Shown here piece after piece: positions 24,189 to 31,106 of a stretch of 52,348 nucleotides of DNA. The DNA comes from Microbacteriaceae bacterium. Its GTDB lineage: Bacteria > Actinomycetota > Actinomycetes > Actinomycetales > Microbacteriaceae. The notes beneath the pieces were generated by a model. That model was not told the origin of the DNA, ran no database searches, and saw only the letters and a list, made by a program, of their open reading frames with translations. The stretch covers positions 1 to 52,348 of the forward strand of contig CANFBG010000003.1 of the NCBI GenBank assembly GCA_947444785.1. Reading direction: 5' to 3'. The stretch's first letter is position 1. Each line of letters begins with the position of its first letter. Made by a program: the position numbers and the translations under genes.

Positions 24189-24671
24189 ATGGCTGATCCC
24201 GCACGCGCCAGAAAAATGGCGGAGCGCATTCAGGTCATCGTGGCGAAGACCCTGGAGCGGGGATTGAAAGATCCCCGCCTCGGGTTCGTCACCATCACGG
24301 ACGTGAAGGTGACCGGCGACCTGCAGCACGCCTCGGTCTTCTACACCGTCTACGGCTCAGACGAGGAGCGCGCAGACAGCGCCGCTGCTCTGAAGTCGGC
24401 CACGGGCATGCTCCGGAGTGAGGTGGGCAAGAACATCACCGCCCGCCTCACCCCGAGCCTCGAGTTCATCGCGGATGGCATCCCCGAGAACGCCCTGCTG
24501 ATCGACGGCCTCCTGGCTGAGGCGATGCGCCGCGACGCGGACACCATCACCCAGGCCAAGGATGCCGTCTATGCCGGAGACGCCGACCCCTACGTCAAGC
24601 CGCGCGAGCTGCTCGACGAGGACGACGAAGCCGAAGACGATGAGGATAACGAGGACGCGAACCTCGCCTAG
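24189..24671 (+). CDS. rbfA: 30S ribosome-binding factor A
   Basis: Binds the 30S precursor near helix 1 of 16S rRNA and helps late maturation and cold adaptation. The 160-residue product has the KH-type RbfA core (1-115; KMAERIQVIVAKTLERGLKDPRLGFVTIT, TGDLQHASVFYTVYG, RLTPSLEFIADGIPENA). After it comes an extended acidic tail (DEDDEAEDDEDNED), longer than in E. coli. Located 45 nt after infB, as usual. Ends before a strong terminator that closes the operon; truB, which often follows, lies 2.7 kb further on behind two minus-strand genes. Confidence 0.95.
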   Translation: MADPARARKMAERIQVIVAKTLERGLKDPRLGFVTITDVKVTGDLQHASVFYTVYGSDEERADSAAALKSATGMLRSEVGKNITARLTPSLEFIADGIPENALLIDGLLAEAMRRDADTITQAKDAVYAGDADPYVKPRELLDEDDEAEDDEDNEDANLA

Positions 24672-24690
24672 GTTCTAGTGCTTGCAATTC

Positions 24691-24733
24691 AGGAATGGCC
24701 CGCGGTGCTTCGGCACGGCGGGCCATTCCTTTT
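24691..24733 (+). terminator. Rho-independent terminator of the nusA-infB-rbfA operon
   Basis: Perfect 13-bp stem (24691-24703 with 24718-24730: AGGAATGGCCCGC and complement), 14-nt loop, followed by TTT. It may also end the convergent ketopantoate-reductase-like transcript on the other strand. Confidence 0.9.
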
Positions 24734-24748
24734 GCCTCGGGCGGAAAG

Positions 24749-25750
24749 TCAGCCCGCCCGGCCGACTGCAGCCGTGACCTCGGCGGTCGAGAGGAACTGC
24801 CCGGACGTCTCGACCTGGTGAACGAGCCTGGTCAAGGTGGCGTTTATCGGCGCGGCTTCGCCGAGTGCGGCCGCGGCGTTCACCACGGCACCGTTGAGAA
24901 AATCGATTTCGGTCCGTTGACCCCGCCGGATGCTCTGCAACGTCGAGCCGGGGTTCGGCACGGGCCCCATCTGCCGGGCCATCGCCCGGGGGAGTACCCG
25001 ACCGAGAGCGAGCGGGCTGGCCGCGAACAGGCGCAGCGCGGTGTGGCTGAGTCCCATGATTGAGCCGAAGCGGATTCCGCTGGCCAGGCCGACGCGCACC
25101 GCCTCCCGCATTCCGGCCACGAGGATGTCGCCGAGTGCTGAGTCTCGAATGCATTCCTGTGCACTGAGCCCCGTGATGGCGGGCAGGGCGTTGACCTGGT
25201 TGACGATGAGTTTCGTCCACTGGGCACCCGTGAAGTTGGGGATCGCGGTACAGGGCATGACGGTGTTCATCAGGGCTGCGACCTCCAGCGCCGTTGCGCT
25301 GGGCGCCCCGCTGCCGGCACCAAGGAATGTCGGCCCGCCCGCCGTTGCGGTGACTCGGCCCGGTTCCAGATAGCTGGCGGCGAAGACGGCGAGGCCGCCG
25401 ATGACCTCGGAGCGGGGAAGCTGTCGGTGCGCGGCGGCGAGCCCCTCGACCCCGTTCTGGACGATGATAACGGGGATGCCCGCAAGGTACGCCGCGTGGG
25501 CGGCGATCGCGGACTGGGCGTCCTGGGCCTTGGTGCAGACGAAGGCGAGGTCTGGGGTCTCCGACAATTTCGAGACGGCTAGGATGGGCACGGCGAAGGA
25601 TCCGAATGCCCCGCTGAGTTGCAGGCCCCCTTCGCGGAGCGCTGCCAGTTGGGTGCCCCGGGCGATGAGCGACACCTGGTGCCCCGCGGCGGCCAGGAGG
25701 GCCGTGATCGTTCCGCCGACGGCACCTGCCCCTAAGACCGCTATTCGCAT
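24749..25750 (-). CDS. Ketopantoate reductase family protein (PanE/ApbA-like)
   Basis: NADPH-dependent 2-dehydropantoate 2-reductase family, 333 residues. The N-terminal Rossmann fold starts with VLGAGAVGG and has FVCTKAQDAQ; IVQNGVEG and WTKLIVNQVNALPAITG (catalytic Lys and Asn) are the family motifs, and the C-terminal helical domain is complete. In pantothenate synthesis it would make pantoate, the precursor of CoA. Paralogues with other 2-keto acid substrates are common, and no panB or panC lies nearby, so the exact substrate is open. Start ATG 25750 sits 6 nt behind TAGGCT (leaderless). It follows mutY on the same strand with its own promoter. Confidence 0.85.
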   Translation of the reverse strand: MRIAVLGAGAVGGTITALLAAAGHQVSLIARGTQLAALREGGLQLSGAFGSFAVPILAVSKLSETPDLAFVCTKAQDAQSAIAAHAAYLAGIPVIIVQNGVEGLAAAHRQLPRSEVIGGLAVFAASYLEPGRVTATAGGPTFLGAGSGAPSATALEVAALMNTVMPCTAIPNFTGAQWTKLIVNQVNALPAITGLSAQECIRDSALGDILVAGMREAVRVGLASGIRFGSIMGLSHTALRLFAASPLALGRVLPRAMARQMGPVPNPGSTLQSIRRGQRTEIDFLNGAVVNAAAALGEAAPINATLTRLVHQVETSGQFLSTAEVTAAVGRAG

Positions 25751-25756
25751 TGACCA

Positions 25757-25762
25757 AGCCTA
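25757..25762 (-). promoter_or_regulatory. -10 box of the panE-like gene (TAGGCT)
   Basis: Read on the minus strand, TAGGCT, then 6 nt, then ATG 25750. Same box and spacing as at mutY, the ROK kinase and the aldo/keto reductase. Confidence 0.55.
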
Positions 25763-25799
25763 GGCGTGGGATAGGTTGCCCGGTGACTGGCCATGTTTC

Positions 25800-26705
25800 T
25801 CAGGACGGCAGGGCGCAGGCGCCATCGATCGCCACGGCCAGGCCGTCGGCCAGGAGACTGGCGAGGGCCCGTTCGCGCTGCGTCTGATCCGACCAGACCA
25901 GGTCTACGACGGACATCGGAACGGGTTCCGCGGATGCGCGAAGGGCAGCCATGATCAGGCCCCGGACCTGGCGGTCGCTGCCCTCGAACTTCTTCTGTGT
26001 TGGTTTGCGGGGCGCATCCGTCTGAGGAAATCCCGCGGCCTTCCAGGCGCACAGGGCAGCGATGGGGCAGATATCGCATTCGGGGCGGCGTGCGGTGCAG
26101 ACGATCGCCCCGAGCTCCATAATTGCGGCGTTGAAGTCGTGTGCCTGTTGCCGGGGCGCAGGCAGCAGCTCGGACATGGCGGCGAGGTCCCGGCGGGTGC
26201 TGGGCGCGGCGGCCTCGGAAAGGCCGGCCCGCGAGCGGGCGATCACCCGGCGGGTGTTCGTATCCACGACGGGATGGCGGTGCCCGTAGGCGAAGGCCGC
26301 GACCGCGCGCGCCGTGTAGTCGCCGACGCCGGGCAGCGCCAGGAGCTGGGGGACATCACTCGGAACAACACCGTCATGCCGTTCGGCGATGGCCACGGCG
26401 CAGGCATGAAGGTAGAGGGCGCGGCGCGGGTAGCCGAGCGACTGCCACGCCCGCACGGCCTCGCCGGCCGGTTCTGCGGCCAGATGTCCCGGCGTCGGCC
26501 AGCGCTCGAGCCAGTCAGCGAGTCGCGGTATCACCCGTGTGACGGGGGTCTGCTGCAGCATGAATTCGCTGACCAGGGTGCCCCACGGCGTGAACCCGGC
26601 CTCGCGCCAGGGCAGGTCGCGTCCAGACACGGCGAACCAGTCGATCAGGAGGGCGGCGTAGGCCTCGCTCGGTGCACTGTCCTGGTCTCTTGGGCCTTCG
26701 TTCAT
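25800..26705 (-). CDS. mutY: A/G-specific adenine glycosylase
   Basis: Base-excision repair enzyme that removes adenine mispaired with 8-oxoguanine. HhH-GPD fold: Glu47 (SEFMLQQT) and Asp148 (VVDTN) are the catalytic pair, LPGVGDYTA (124-132) the helix-hairpin-helix, and Cys203, Cys210, Cys213, Cys219 (C-x6-C-x2-C-x5-C) hold the [4Fe-4S] cluster. At 301 residues it lacks a full C-terminal MutT-like 8-oxoG recognition domain; only about 70 residues follow the cluster. This short form is common in actinobacteria. ATG 26705 is 6 nt from a TAGGCT box that is half of a palindrome shared with the divergent gene. Confidence 0.94.
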   Translation of the reverse strand: MNEGPRDQDSAPSEAYAALLIDWFAVSGRDLPWREAGFTPWGTLVSEFMLQQTPVTRVIPRLADWLERWPTPGHLAAEPAGEAVRAWQSLGYPRRALYLHACAVAIAERHDGVVPSDVPQLLALPGVGDYTARAVAAFAYGHRHPVVDTNTRRVIARSRAGLSEAAAPSTRRDLAAMSELLPAPRQQAHDFNAAIMELGAIVCTARRPECDICPIAALCAWKAAGFPQTDAPRKPTQKKFEGSDRQVRGLIMAALRASAEPVPMSVVDLVWSDQTQRERALASLLADGLAVAIDGACALPS

Positions 26706-26711
26706 CGTTCA

Positions 26712-26721
26712 AGCCTAGGCT
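26712..26721. promoter_or_regulatory. Palindromic bidirectional -10 element AGCCTAGGCT
   Basis: A perfect 10-bp palindrome. On the plus strand TAGGCT (26716-26721), 6 nt, ATG 26728. On the minus strand TAGGCT (26717-26712), 6 nt, ATG 26705. Both genes would have leaderless transcripts starting from the same symmetric element, in opposite directions. Confidence 0.65.
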
Positions 26722-26727
26722 GGATTC

Positions 26728-27342
26728 ATGAGCTACGAATCAGCGGTCGAGACCAGGTTCTTCGATGCGCAGGCGGCGGAGATCTCGCAGAACTATGGCC
26801 GGGGGAGACCCATCATCGGGATCGACGGCTTCGCCGGGACGGCGGCATTCAGCGCCGGTCTTGCCGCCGCCTTCGTTCGGCGCGGCCAGGCTGTGTTCCA
26901 GGCCGAGCTCGCTGACTTTCAACGACCCCGTGCCGTGGGGCGCCAGCCGGCGAGCGTCGTGGCGGAGCGCTTCCTGCTCAGCCACTACGACGATGTGACG
27001 CTCAGGCGGATACTCATCGAGCCGTTCCGCCTCGGCGGGAGTGCCGGCTTCGTGCTCGCGGCCGTTCATTCCCCCGACGACAACGCCGTCGGGCCGCGCT
27101 GGATGACCGCGGCCCCCGACGCCGTGCTGCTCATCTCGGGGCCGCCACTGGCAGTGCCCGAGCTTGCGGGACTCTTCAATTACCTCATTTTCCTCGAGGC
27201 CCCCATCGGCGATTGTCCTGCCGATGTCCAGGCGGCCTGGGACCGCTACGTCGTCTCGAGCGAGCCGCGGTTCACCGCCACCGCGATCGTCGACACGAGT
27301 CAGCCCGGGGCCCCCAGGCGGGTTCTCGCAGACTTCTGTTGA
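26728..27342 (+). CDS. Uridine-kinase-like P-loop protein with a degenerate Walker A
   Basis: 204-residue protein resembling the uridine kinase-like P-loop proteins of actinobacteria: IIGIDGFAG stands where the Walker A begins, ADFQRPRA (62-69) corresponds to the DDFxRP motif after strand 2, then LSHYDDVTLRRILIEPFR and DAVLLISGPPL. In active relatives the P-loop reads like GxSGSGKT; here residues 31-42 are GIDGFAGTAAFS, with no lysine or Ser/Thr in the proper place. It is therefore probably unable to bind or hydrolyse ATP in the usual way. Upstream of truB, with its own leaderless promoter shared with mutY. A pseudoenzyme or regulatory role is inference. Confidence 0.65.
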   Translation: MSYESAVETRFFDAQAAEISQNYGRGRPIIGIDGFAGTAAFSAGLAAAFVRRGQAVFQAELADFQRPRAVGRQPASVVAERFLLSHYDDVTLRRILIEPFRLGGSAGFVLAAVHSPDDNAVGPRWMTAAPDAVLLISGPPLAVPELAGLFNYLIFLEAPIGDCPADVQAAWDRYVVSSEPRFTATAIVDTSQPGAPRRVLADFC

Positions 27343-27344
27343 TC

Positions 27345-27350
27345 TAAGCT
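27345..27350 (+). promoter_or_regulatory. -10 box of truB (TAAGCT)
   Basis: TAAGCT, 7 nt, GTG 27358: leaderless start of the truB-ribF group, 15 nt after the preceding stop codon. Confidence 0.5.
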
Positions 27351-27357
27351 GGCGGTC

Positions 27358-28296
27358 GTGTCAACTACGCTTCCGGCCCCGCACTCGTTCAAGCGAAGCG
27401 GCATCCTGCTCCTGGACAAGCCCGCGGGCATGACCAGTCACGATGTCGTTGCGATAACCAGGCGGAAGGCCGGGACTCGCAAGGTCGGGCACGCGGGCAC
27501 ACTCGACCCGATGGCCACCGGGCTTCTGGTGCTCGGCCTGAACGGATCCACCCGGCTGCTGACCTATATCGTGGGTGCCGACAAGGAGTATCTGGCGAGA
27601 ATCCGCCTCGGGCAGTCGAGCACGACCGACGACGCCGAGGGCGACCTGTTCGAGGCGGTGCCGGCGGCAGCGCTATCGGTCATTTCAGAGACCGACATCC
27701 TCGCAGGCATAGCCAACTTGACCGGAGATATCGTTCAGACGCCCAGCTCGGTCAGCGCCATCAAGGTCAACGGCAAGCGCGCCTACGACCTTGTGCGTGA
27801 GGGGGTCGAGGTCGAGCTCAAGTCCCGGCCCGTGACGGTGTCGGAGTTCGAGGTGCTGGGAGTGGTTCGTGGCGAGTCCGACTCCGGCTCATCATTCATC
27901 GACGTGGAGGTTCGCGTTGTCTGCTCCTCCGGAACCTACATCCGTGCGCTCGCTCGCGACCTGGGCGCTGGACTCGGCGTGGGCGGACATCTCACCGCGC
28001 TCCGCCGCACCCGCATCGGCCCGTTTCGCACGTCCGCGGCGGCCGATCTCGAGGATCTCGATGTCGAGGCCGCCCTCCTGTCGCCCGTCTCCGTCGTGGA
28101 ACTGCTGTTTGACGTCCTGCGATTGAGCGATGAACAGACGGTTGACCTGGGACATGGCAAGCGAATCCAGGTGCCTGGGCGCCCGGATGCCGAACAGGCT
28201 GCCGCGGTGTCGCCCGAGGGCAGGCTGATCGGCCTCGTGACCGTCACCGACGGGGTCGCCCGCACGCTCATCAACTTCCCGGAGGATGCCGAATGA
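27358..28296 (+). CDS. truB: tRNA pseudouridine(55) synthase
   Basis: Makes pseudouridine 55 in the T-loop of tRNAs. The 312-residue product has GILLLDKPAGMTSHDVV, then KVGHAGTLDPMATGLL with catalytic Asp50, later YTLLGRI-like ARIRLGQSSTTDDAEG, QTPSSVSAIKVNGKRAYDL and the SGTYIRALARDLG motif. The C-terminal PUA-like extension is present. GTG 27358 follows a TAAGCT box. The stop overlaps the next gene by ATGA, so translation is coupled. Confidence 0.95.
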   Translation: MSTTLPAPHSFKRSGILLLDKPAGMTSHDVVAITRRKAGTRKVGHAGTLDPMATGLLVLGLNGSTRLLTYIVGADKEYLARIRLGQSSTTDDAEGDLFEAVPAAALSVISETDILAGIANLTGDIVQTPSSVSAIKVNGKRAYDLVREGVEVELKSRPVTVSEFEVLGVVRGESDSGSSFIDVEVRVVCSSGTYIRALARDLGAGLGVGGHLTALRRTRIGPFRTSAAADLEDLDVEAALLSPVSVVELLFDVLRLSDEQTVDLGHGKRIQVPGRPDAEQAAAVSPEGRLIGLVTVTDGVARTLINFPEDAE

Positions 28297-28661
28297 TCCA
28301 GTGGTTCAGCTGGCTGCAGATCGCCGTCGCGGTCTTCGCGGGCGTCTCCTGCCTGGTGCTGGGGCTTCTGGGCCGCAAGCCCTCCGACCTCGTCCTGGGC
28401 GCCCTGGCCCTCGTGGAGGTCCTTCTGTTGGCCCAGCTCGTCGTCGCCATCGTGGCTCCGTTCGTCGGAAACCCGCCCCTGGGTTACCCGCTGGAGTTCT
28501 ACACCTACCTCATTTCCGCGATCCTGCTGCCCCCGGTCGCTGGTTTCTGGGCGCTGGTCGAACGCACCCGGTCCAGCACCGTGATCGTCGGGGTCATCTG
28601 CCTGGCGGTGGCCGTGATGGTCTTCCGGATGAATGTGATCTGGCTGATGCCGACCGCCTGA
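28293..28661 (+). CDS. Small four-helix membrane protein, unknown function
   Basis: 122 residues with four predicted membrane helices: WLQIAVAVFAGVSCLVLGLL, LGALALVEVLLLAQLVVAIV, the segment after FYTYLISAILLPP and STVIVGVICLAVAVMVF. The start ATG overlaps the truB stop (ATGA). No family recognised with certainty; the position between truB and ribF with tight coupling suggests that it has been kept as part of this operon. No charged or catalytic motif apart from a short GRKPSD loop. Confidence 0.75.
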   Translation: MIQWFSWLQIAVAVFAGVSCLVLGLLGRKPSDLVLGALALVEVLLLAQLVVAIVAPFVGNPPLGYPLEFYTYLISAILLPPVAGFWALVERTRSSTVIVGVICLAVAVMVFRMNVIWLMPTA

Positions 28662-28689
28662 GGGAGAATTCGCCCGGGGCTGCTGACGA

Positions 28690-28695
28690 TAGAAT
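28690..28695 (+). promoter_or_regulatory. -10 box TAGAAT before the second small membrane gene
   Basis: TAGAAT followed by 9 nt and ATG 28705, so the leader would be only two or three nucleotides. Confidence 0.45.
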
Positions 28696-28704
28696 TGGAC
28701 CCTC

Positions 28705-29124
28705 ATGCAGGAGATCACCTCACCCCCACGCCGCCCCCGGATATCCGGCATCGGTCGGGTCCTCGTCGTTGTCTATGGAATCCTCGCCCTCGGAGCGACG
28801 GGTCGGAGTTTCGTGCAGGTGGTGGGCAAGTTCCACGAGGCACCTATCGCGTACAGCCTCTCCGCCGTGGCCGCCGTGGTCTACATCGTGGCGACGGTGG
28901 CGCTCATCGCCCCGGGCCCCGTCTGGTACCGCGTCGCGTGGATCACGATCACCTTTGAACTGGTGGGCGTGCTGACCGTGGGCACGCTGAGCCTGACCCA
29001 CCCCGATCTCTTTGCCCACCCGTCGGTCTGGTCCTTCTTCGGCATCGGCTACCTCTTCATCCCGGTCGTGCTGCCCGTGCTCGGCATGATCTGGCTTCGA
29101 AGCCGGAGAGGCCTGTCTTCGTGA
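28705..29124 (+). CDS. Small membrane protein, unknown function
   Basis: 139 residues: a basic cytoplasmic start (PPRRPRISGIGR), then four hydrophobic helices (VLVVVYGILALGATG, AYSLSAVAAVVYIVATVALIA, VAWITITFELVGVLTVGTL, GIGYLFIPVVLPVLGMIW) and an RSRRG end. A Pro/His-rich loop (HPDLFAHPSVW) lies between helices 3 and 4. Overlaps the ribF start by 4 bp (GTGA), so the two are translationally coupled. Resembles conserved actinobacterial membrane proteins found next to ribF, but I do not recognise a function. Confidence 0.78.
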   Translation: MQEITSPPRRPRISGIGRVLVVVYGILALGATGRSFVQVVGKFHEAPIAYSLSAVAAVVYIVATVALIAPGPVWYRVAWITITFELVGVLTVGTLSLTHPDLFAHPSVWSFFGIGYLFIPVVLPVLGMIWLRSRRGLSS

Positions 29125-30047
29125 GGATCTTCACGTCCGCGGCCGAGGCCGCCGGAGCGTTCAGGGCGTCTGCGGTGACCGTGGGCAAGTTCGACGGCGT
29201 GCACCTCGGGCACCGGGCCGTCATCGCGCAGTTGATCGAGGTGGCCCGCGCGATGGATGTGCCCGCCGTCGCCGTCACCTTCGATCGCAATCCTCTCGCT
29301 CTGCTCCGGCCCGAGAACTGCCCGCCGAACCTGATCAGCGTCGAGCAGAAGCTCGAGCTGCTGGCCGAGACCGGACTGGATGCGGTACTCATTGTGCCGT
29401 TCGACGAGCGACTTGCCGCGCTGTCTCCCGTCGAATTCGTTCGGGAATTCCTCGTTGATTCACTGCACGCGGGAATCGTGCTTGTCGGCCAGGACTTCCG
29501 GTTCGGCACCGGAGGTGCAGGAAGCGTCGAGAGCCTGCGCGCATTTGGTTCAGAGTTCGGGTTCACGGTCGAACTAATCGAGGACGTCATGCCCGACGGT
29601 CACCACCGGGTCTCCTCGACGAGCATCCGGGAACTCCTGCATGGTGGCGAGGTGGCACAGGCGACCGAGCTCCTGGGGCACGTCCCCACTGTGCGCGGCG
29701 TGGTCGTCCACGGTGCCAAGCGCGGGCGCGAGCTGGGGTTCCCGACCGCGAACCTTTCACCGGAATCGCAGGGCCTGATCCCTGCGGACGGGGTCTACGC
29801 GGGGTTCCTCATCGACGAGGGTGTGCGCTATCAAGCCGCGATCTCCGTCGGCAGCAACCCGACCTTCGACGGGGTGCGTCCGAAGCAGGTCGAGGCGTTC
29901 CTGCTGGATCAAGACATCGATCTCTACGACCACATCGTCGACGTCGAGTTCGTGACGCGAATTCGGGGCATGGTCAAGTACGAGGGCCTGGAGCCGTTGA
30001 TCGCGCAGATGACCGACGACGTCGAGAAGGTGCGACACCTGCTCTGA
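29121..30047 (+). CDS. ribF: Bifunctional riboflavin kinase/FAD synthetase
   Basis: Converts riboflavin to FMN and FMN to FAD. 308 residues. N-terminal nucleotidyltransferase (FAD synthetase) with VTVGKFDGVHLGHR (HxGH), VTFDRNP, VGQDFRFG and SSTSIRELL; C-terminal riboflavin kinase domain (about 185-305) with GAKRGRELGFPTANL (PTAN motif), DGVYAGFL, AAISVGSNPTFDG and EAFLLDQDIDLYD. The start GTG overlaps the previous gene. Last gene of the truB-ribF group; ends 18 nt from the convergent ROK gene without an evident terminator. Confidence 0.95.
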   Translation: MRIFTSAAEAAGAFRASAVTVGKFDGVHLGHRAVIAQLIEVARAMDVPAVAVTFDRNPLALLRPENCPPNLISVEQKLELLAETGLDAVLIVPFDERLAALSPVEFVREFLVDSLHAGIVLVGQDFRFGTGGAGSVESLRAFGSEFGFTVELIEDVMPDGHHRVSSTSIRELLHGGEVAQATELLGHVPTVRGVVVHGAKRGRELGFPTANLSPESQGLIPADGVYAGFLIDEGVRYQAAISVGSNPTFDGVRPKQVEAFLLDQDIDLYDHIVDVEFVTRIRGMVKYEGLEPLIAQMTDDVEKVRHLL

Positions 30048-30065
30048 CGAAGGCTCTCGCGTGGC

Positions 30066-31040
30066 CTAGAGCGAGTCTGCTCGCCAGACGAGCGCGGCGG
30101 CACCGATTATCGGACCGTCGGTGTCCAGGCCGGTCGGGGCCAAGCGCACCCGGCGGCTGTAGTCAAAGCGTGAGTAGTCCGCTATCGCTCGGCGAATCTC
30201 GTCGAACAGGTCGGGCGTCACCCGGGAGAAGCCGCCCCCGATGACGACGACCTCAAGGTCCAAGAGGGTTGAGACGGATGCGATGGCGCGGCCGATCGCC
30301 CGCCCGCTGCGATTGACCGCCGCGATGGCGGTGGCGTCTCCCGCGGCGTAGGCGGCCGCCAGTTCCTCCCCGGTCGTGCCGGAAAACCCCCGGGCGCGCG
30401 CCCAAGCGACGGTCTGGGGGCCGCTGGCCACGTCCTCCAGCGTGCACGGCGCATCCGCTTCGGTGAAGCCCGCCACCTCGACCTGGCCGATATGGCCGGC
30501 GTTCCCGCTTGACCCGGATGCGACACGGCCGTCGATGACGAGGCCGCCGCCGATGCCGGTGGACACGATCATGCCGAGAACATTTCGCGCCCCGCGCGCC
30601 GCACCGATCCAGCACTCTGCCAGCGTGATGCAGAGACCGTCGAGCCTGAGCACCGCCGGTGTGGCATGGCCCAGGCGGGCGGCGGTCGCACTCACCAGGT
30701 CCCGCAGCGGAAAGTCCCGCCAGGCACTGAGATTGACAGGCGAGACCAGCCCGCGGACGAGGTCGATCGGGCCGGCGCTGCCCACGCCGATGCCGGCCAA
30801 CTCCGCAGCCGGTGGCAGAGCGCCCAGGGCCTGTTCGACGACAGTGCCAACGGAAGCGGCCAGTTCGTCACTGGATGACGTCGAGCCCGTCGGGGACCTG
30901 AATCGGGACAGGGAGAGCACTCTTCCCGAGGAGTCGACGAGCGCCGCTTCCACCTTGGTCCCACCGAAGTCGACGGCCAGGACGAATCGACTGGCAGGAC
31001 TCTCCGGACTCGACTCCGCGGCTGTGTCTTTCGCTGTCAC
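30066..31040 (-). CDS. ROK family sugar kinase-like protein
   Basis: 324-residue ASKHA-fold protein: VLAVDFGGTKVEAALVD (phosphate 1 motif), GIGVGSAGPID, GMIVSTGIGGGLVIDG (phosphate 2), GHIGQVEV and a late EVVVIGGGFSRV adenosine motif. These fit ROK sugar kinases (glucokinase, N-acetylmannosamine kinase, fructokinase). The zinc-binding CxCGxxGCxE that usually follows GHxxxx is missing: the corresponding stretch has only one cysteine (DAPCTLEDVASG). Substrate cannot be assigned. There is no DNA-binding N-terminus, so it is not a ROK repressor. GTG 31040 lies 6 nt behind TAGGCT. Confidence 0.85.
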   Translation of the reverse strand: MTAKDTAAESSPESPASRFVLAVDFGGTKVEAALVDSSGRVLSLSRFRSPTGSTSSSDELAASVGTVVEQALGALPPAAELAGIGVGSAGPIDLVRGLVSPVNLSAWRDFPLRDLVSATAARLGHATPAVLRLDGLCITLAECWIGAARGARNVLGMIVSTGIGGGLVIDGRVASGSSGNAGHIGQVEVAGFTEADAPCTLEDVASGPQTVAWARARGFSGTTGEELAAAYAAGDATAIAAVNRSGRAIGRAIASVSTLLDLEVVVIGGGFSRVTPDLFDEIRRAIADYSRFDYSRRVRLAPTGLDTDGPIIGAAALVWRADSL

Positions 31041-31046
31041 GCCATT

Positions 31047-31052
31047 AGCCTA
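31047..31052 (-). promoter_or_regulatory. -10 box of the ROK kinase gene (TAGGCT)
   Basis: On the minus strand TAGGCT, 6 nt, GTG 31040. Confidence 0.5.
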
Positions 31053-31094
31053 GGGCCGGTCGGCCGGGTGCATCGGATTCTCGGGCGCTCGACG

Positions 31095-31100
31095 TAATCT
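31095..31100 (+). promoter_or_regulatory. -10 box of the SDR/DUF2867 gene (TAATCT)
   Basis: TAATCT, 6 nt, ATG 31107; leaderless pattern. Divergent from the ROK promoter 43 bp to the left. Confidence 0.5.
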
Positions 31101-31106
31101 TGTGGC

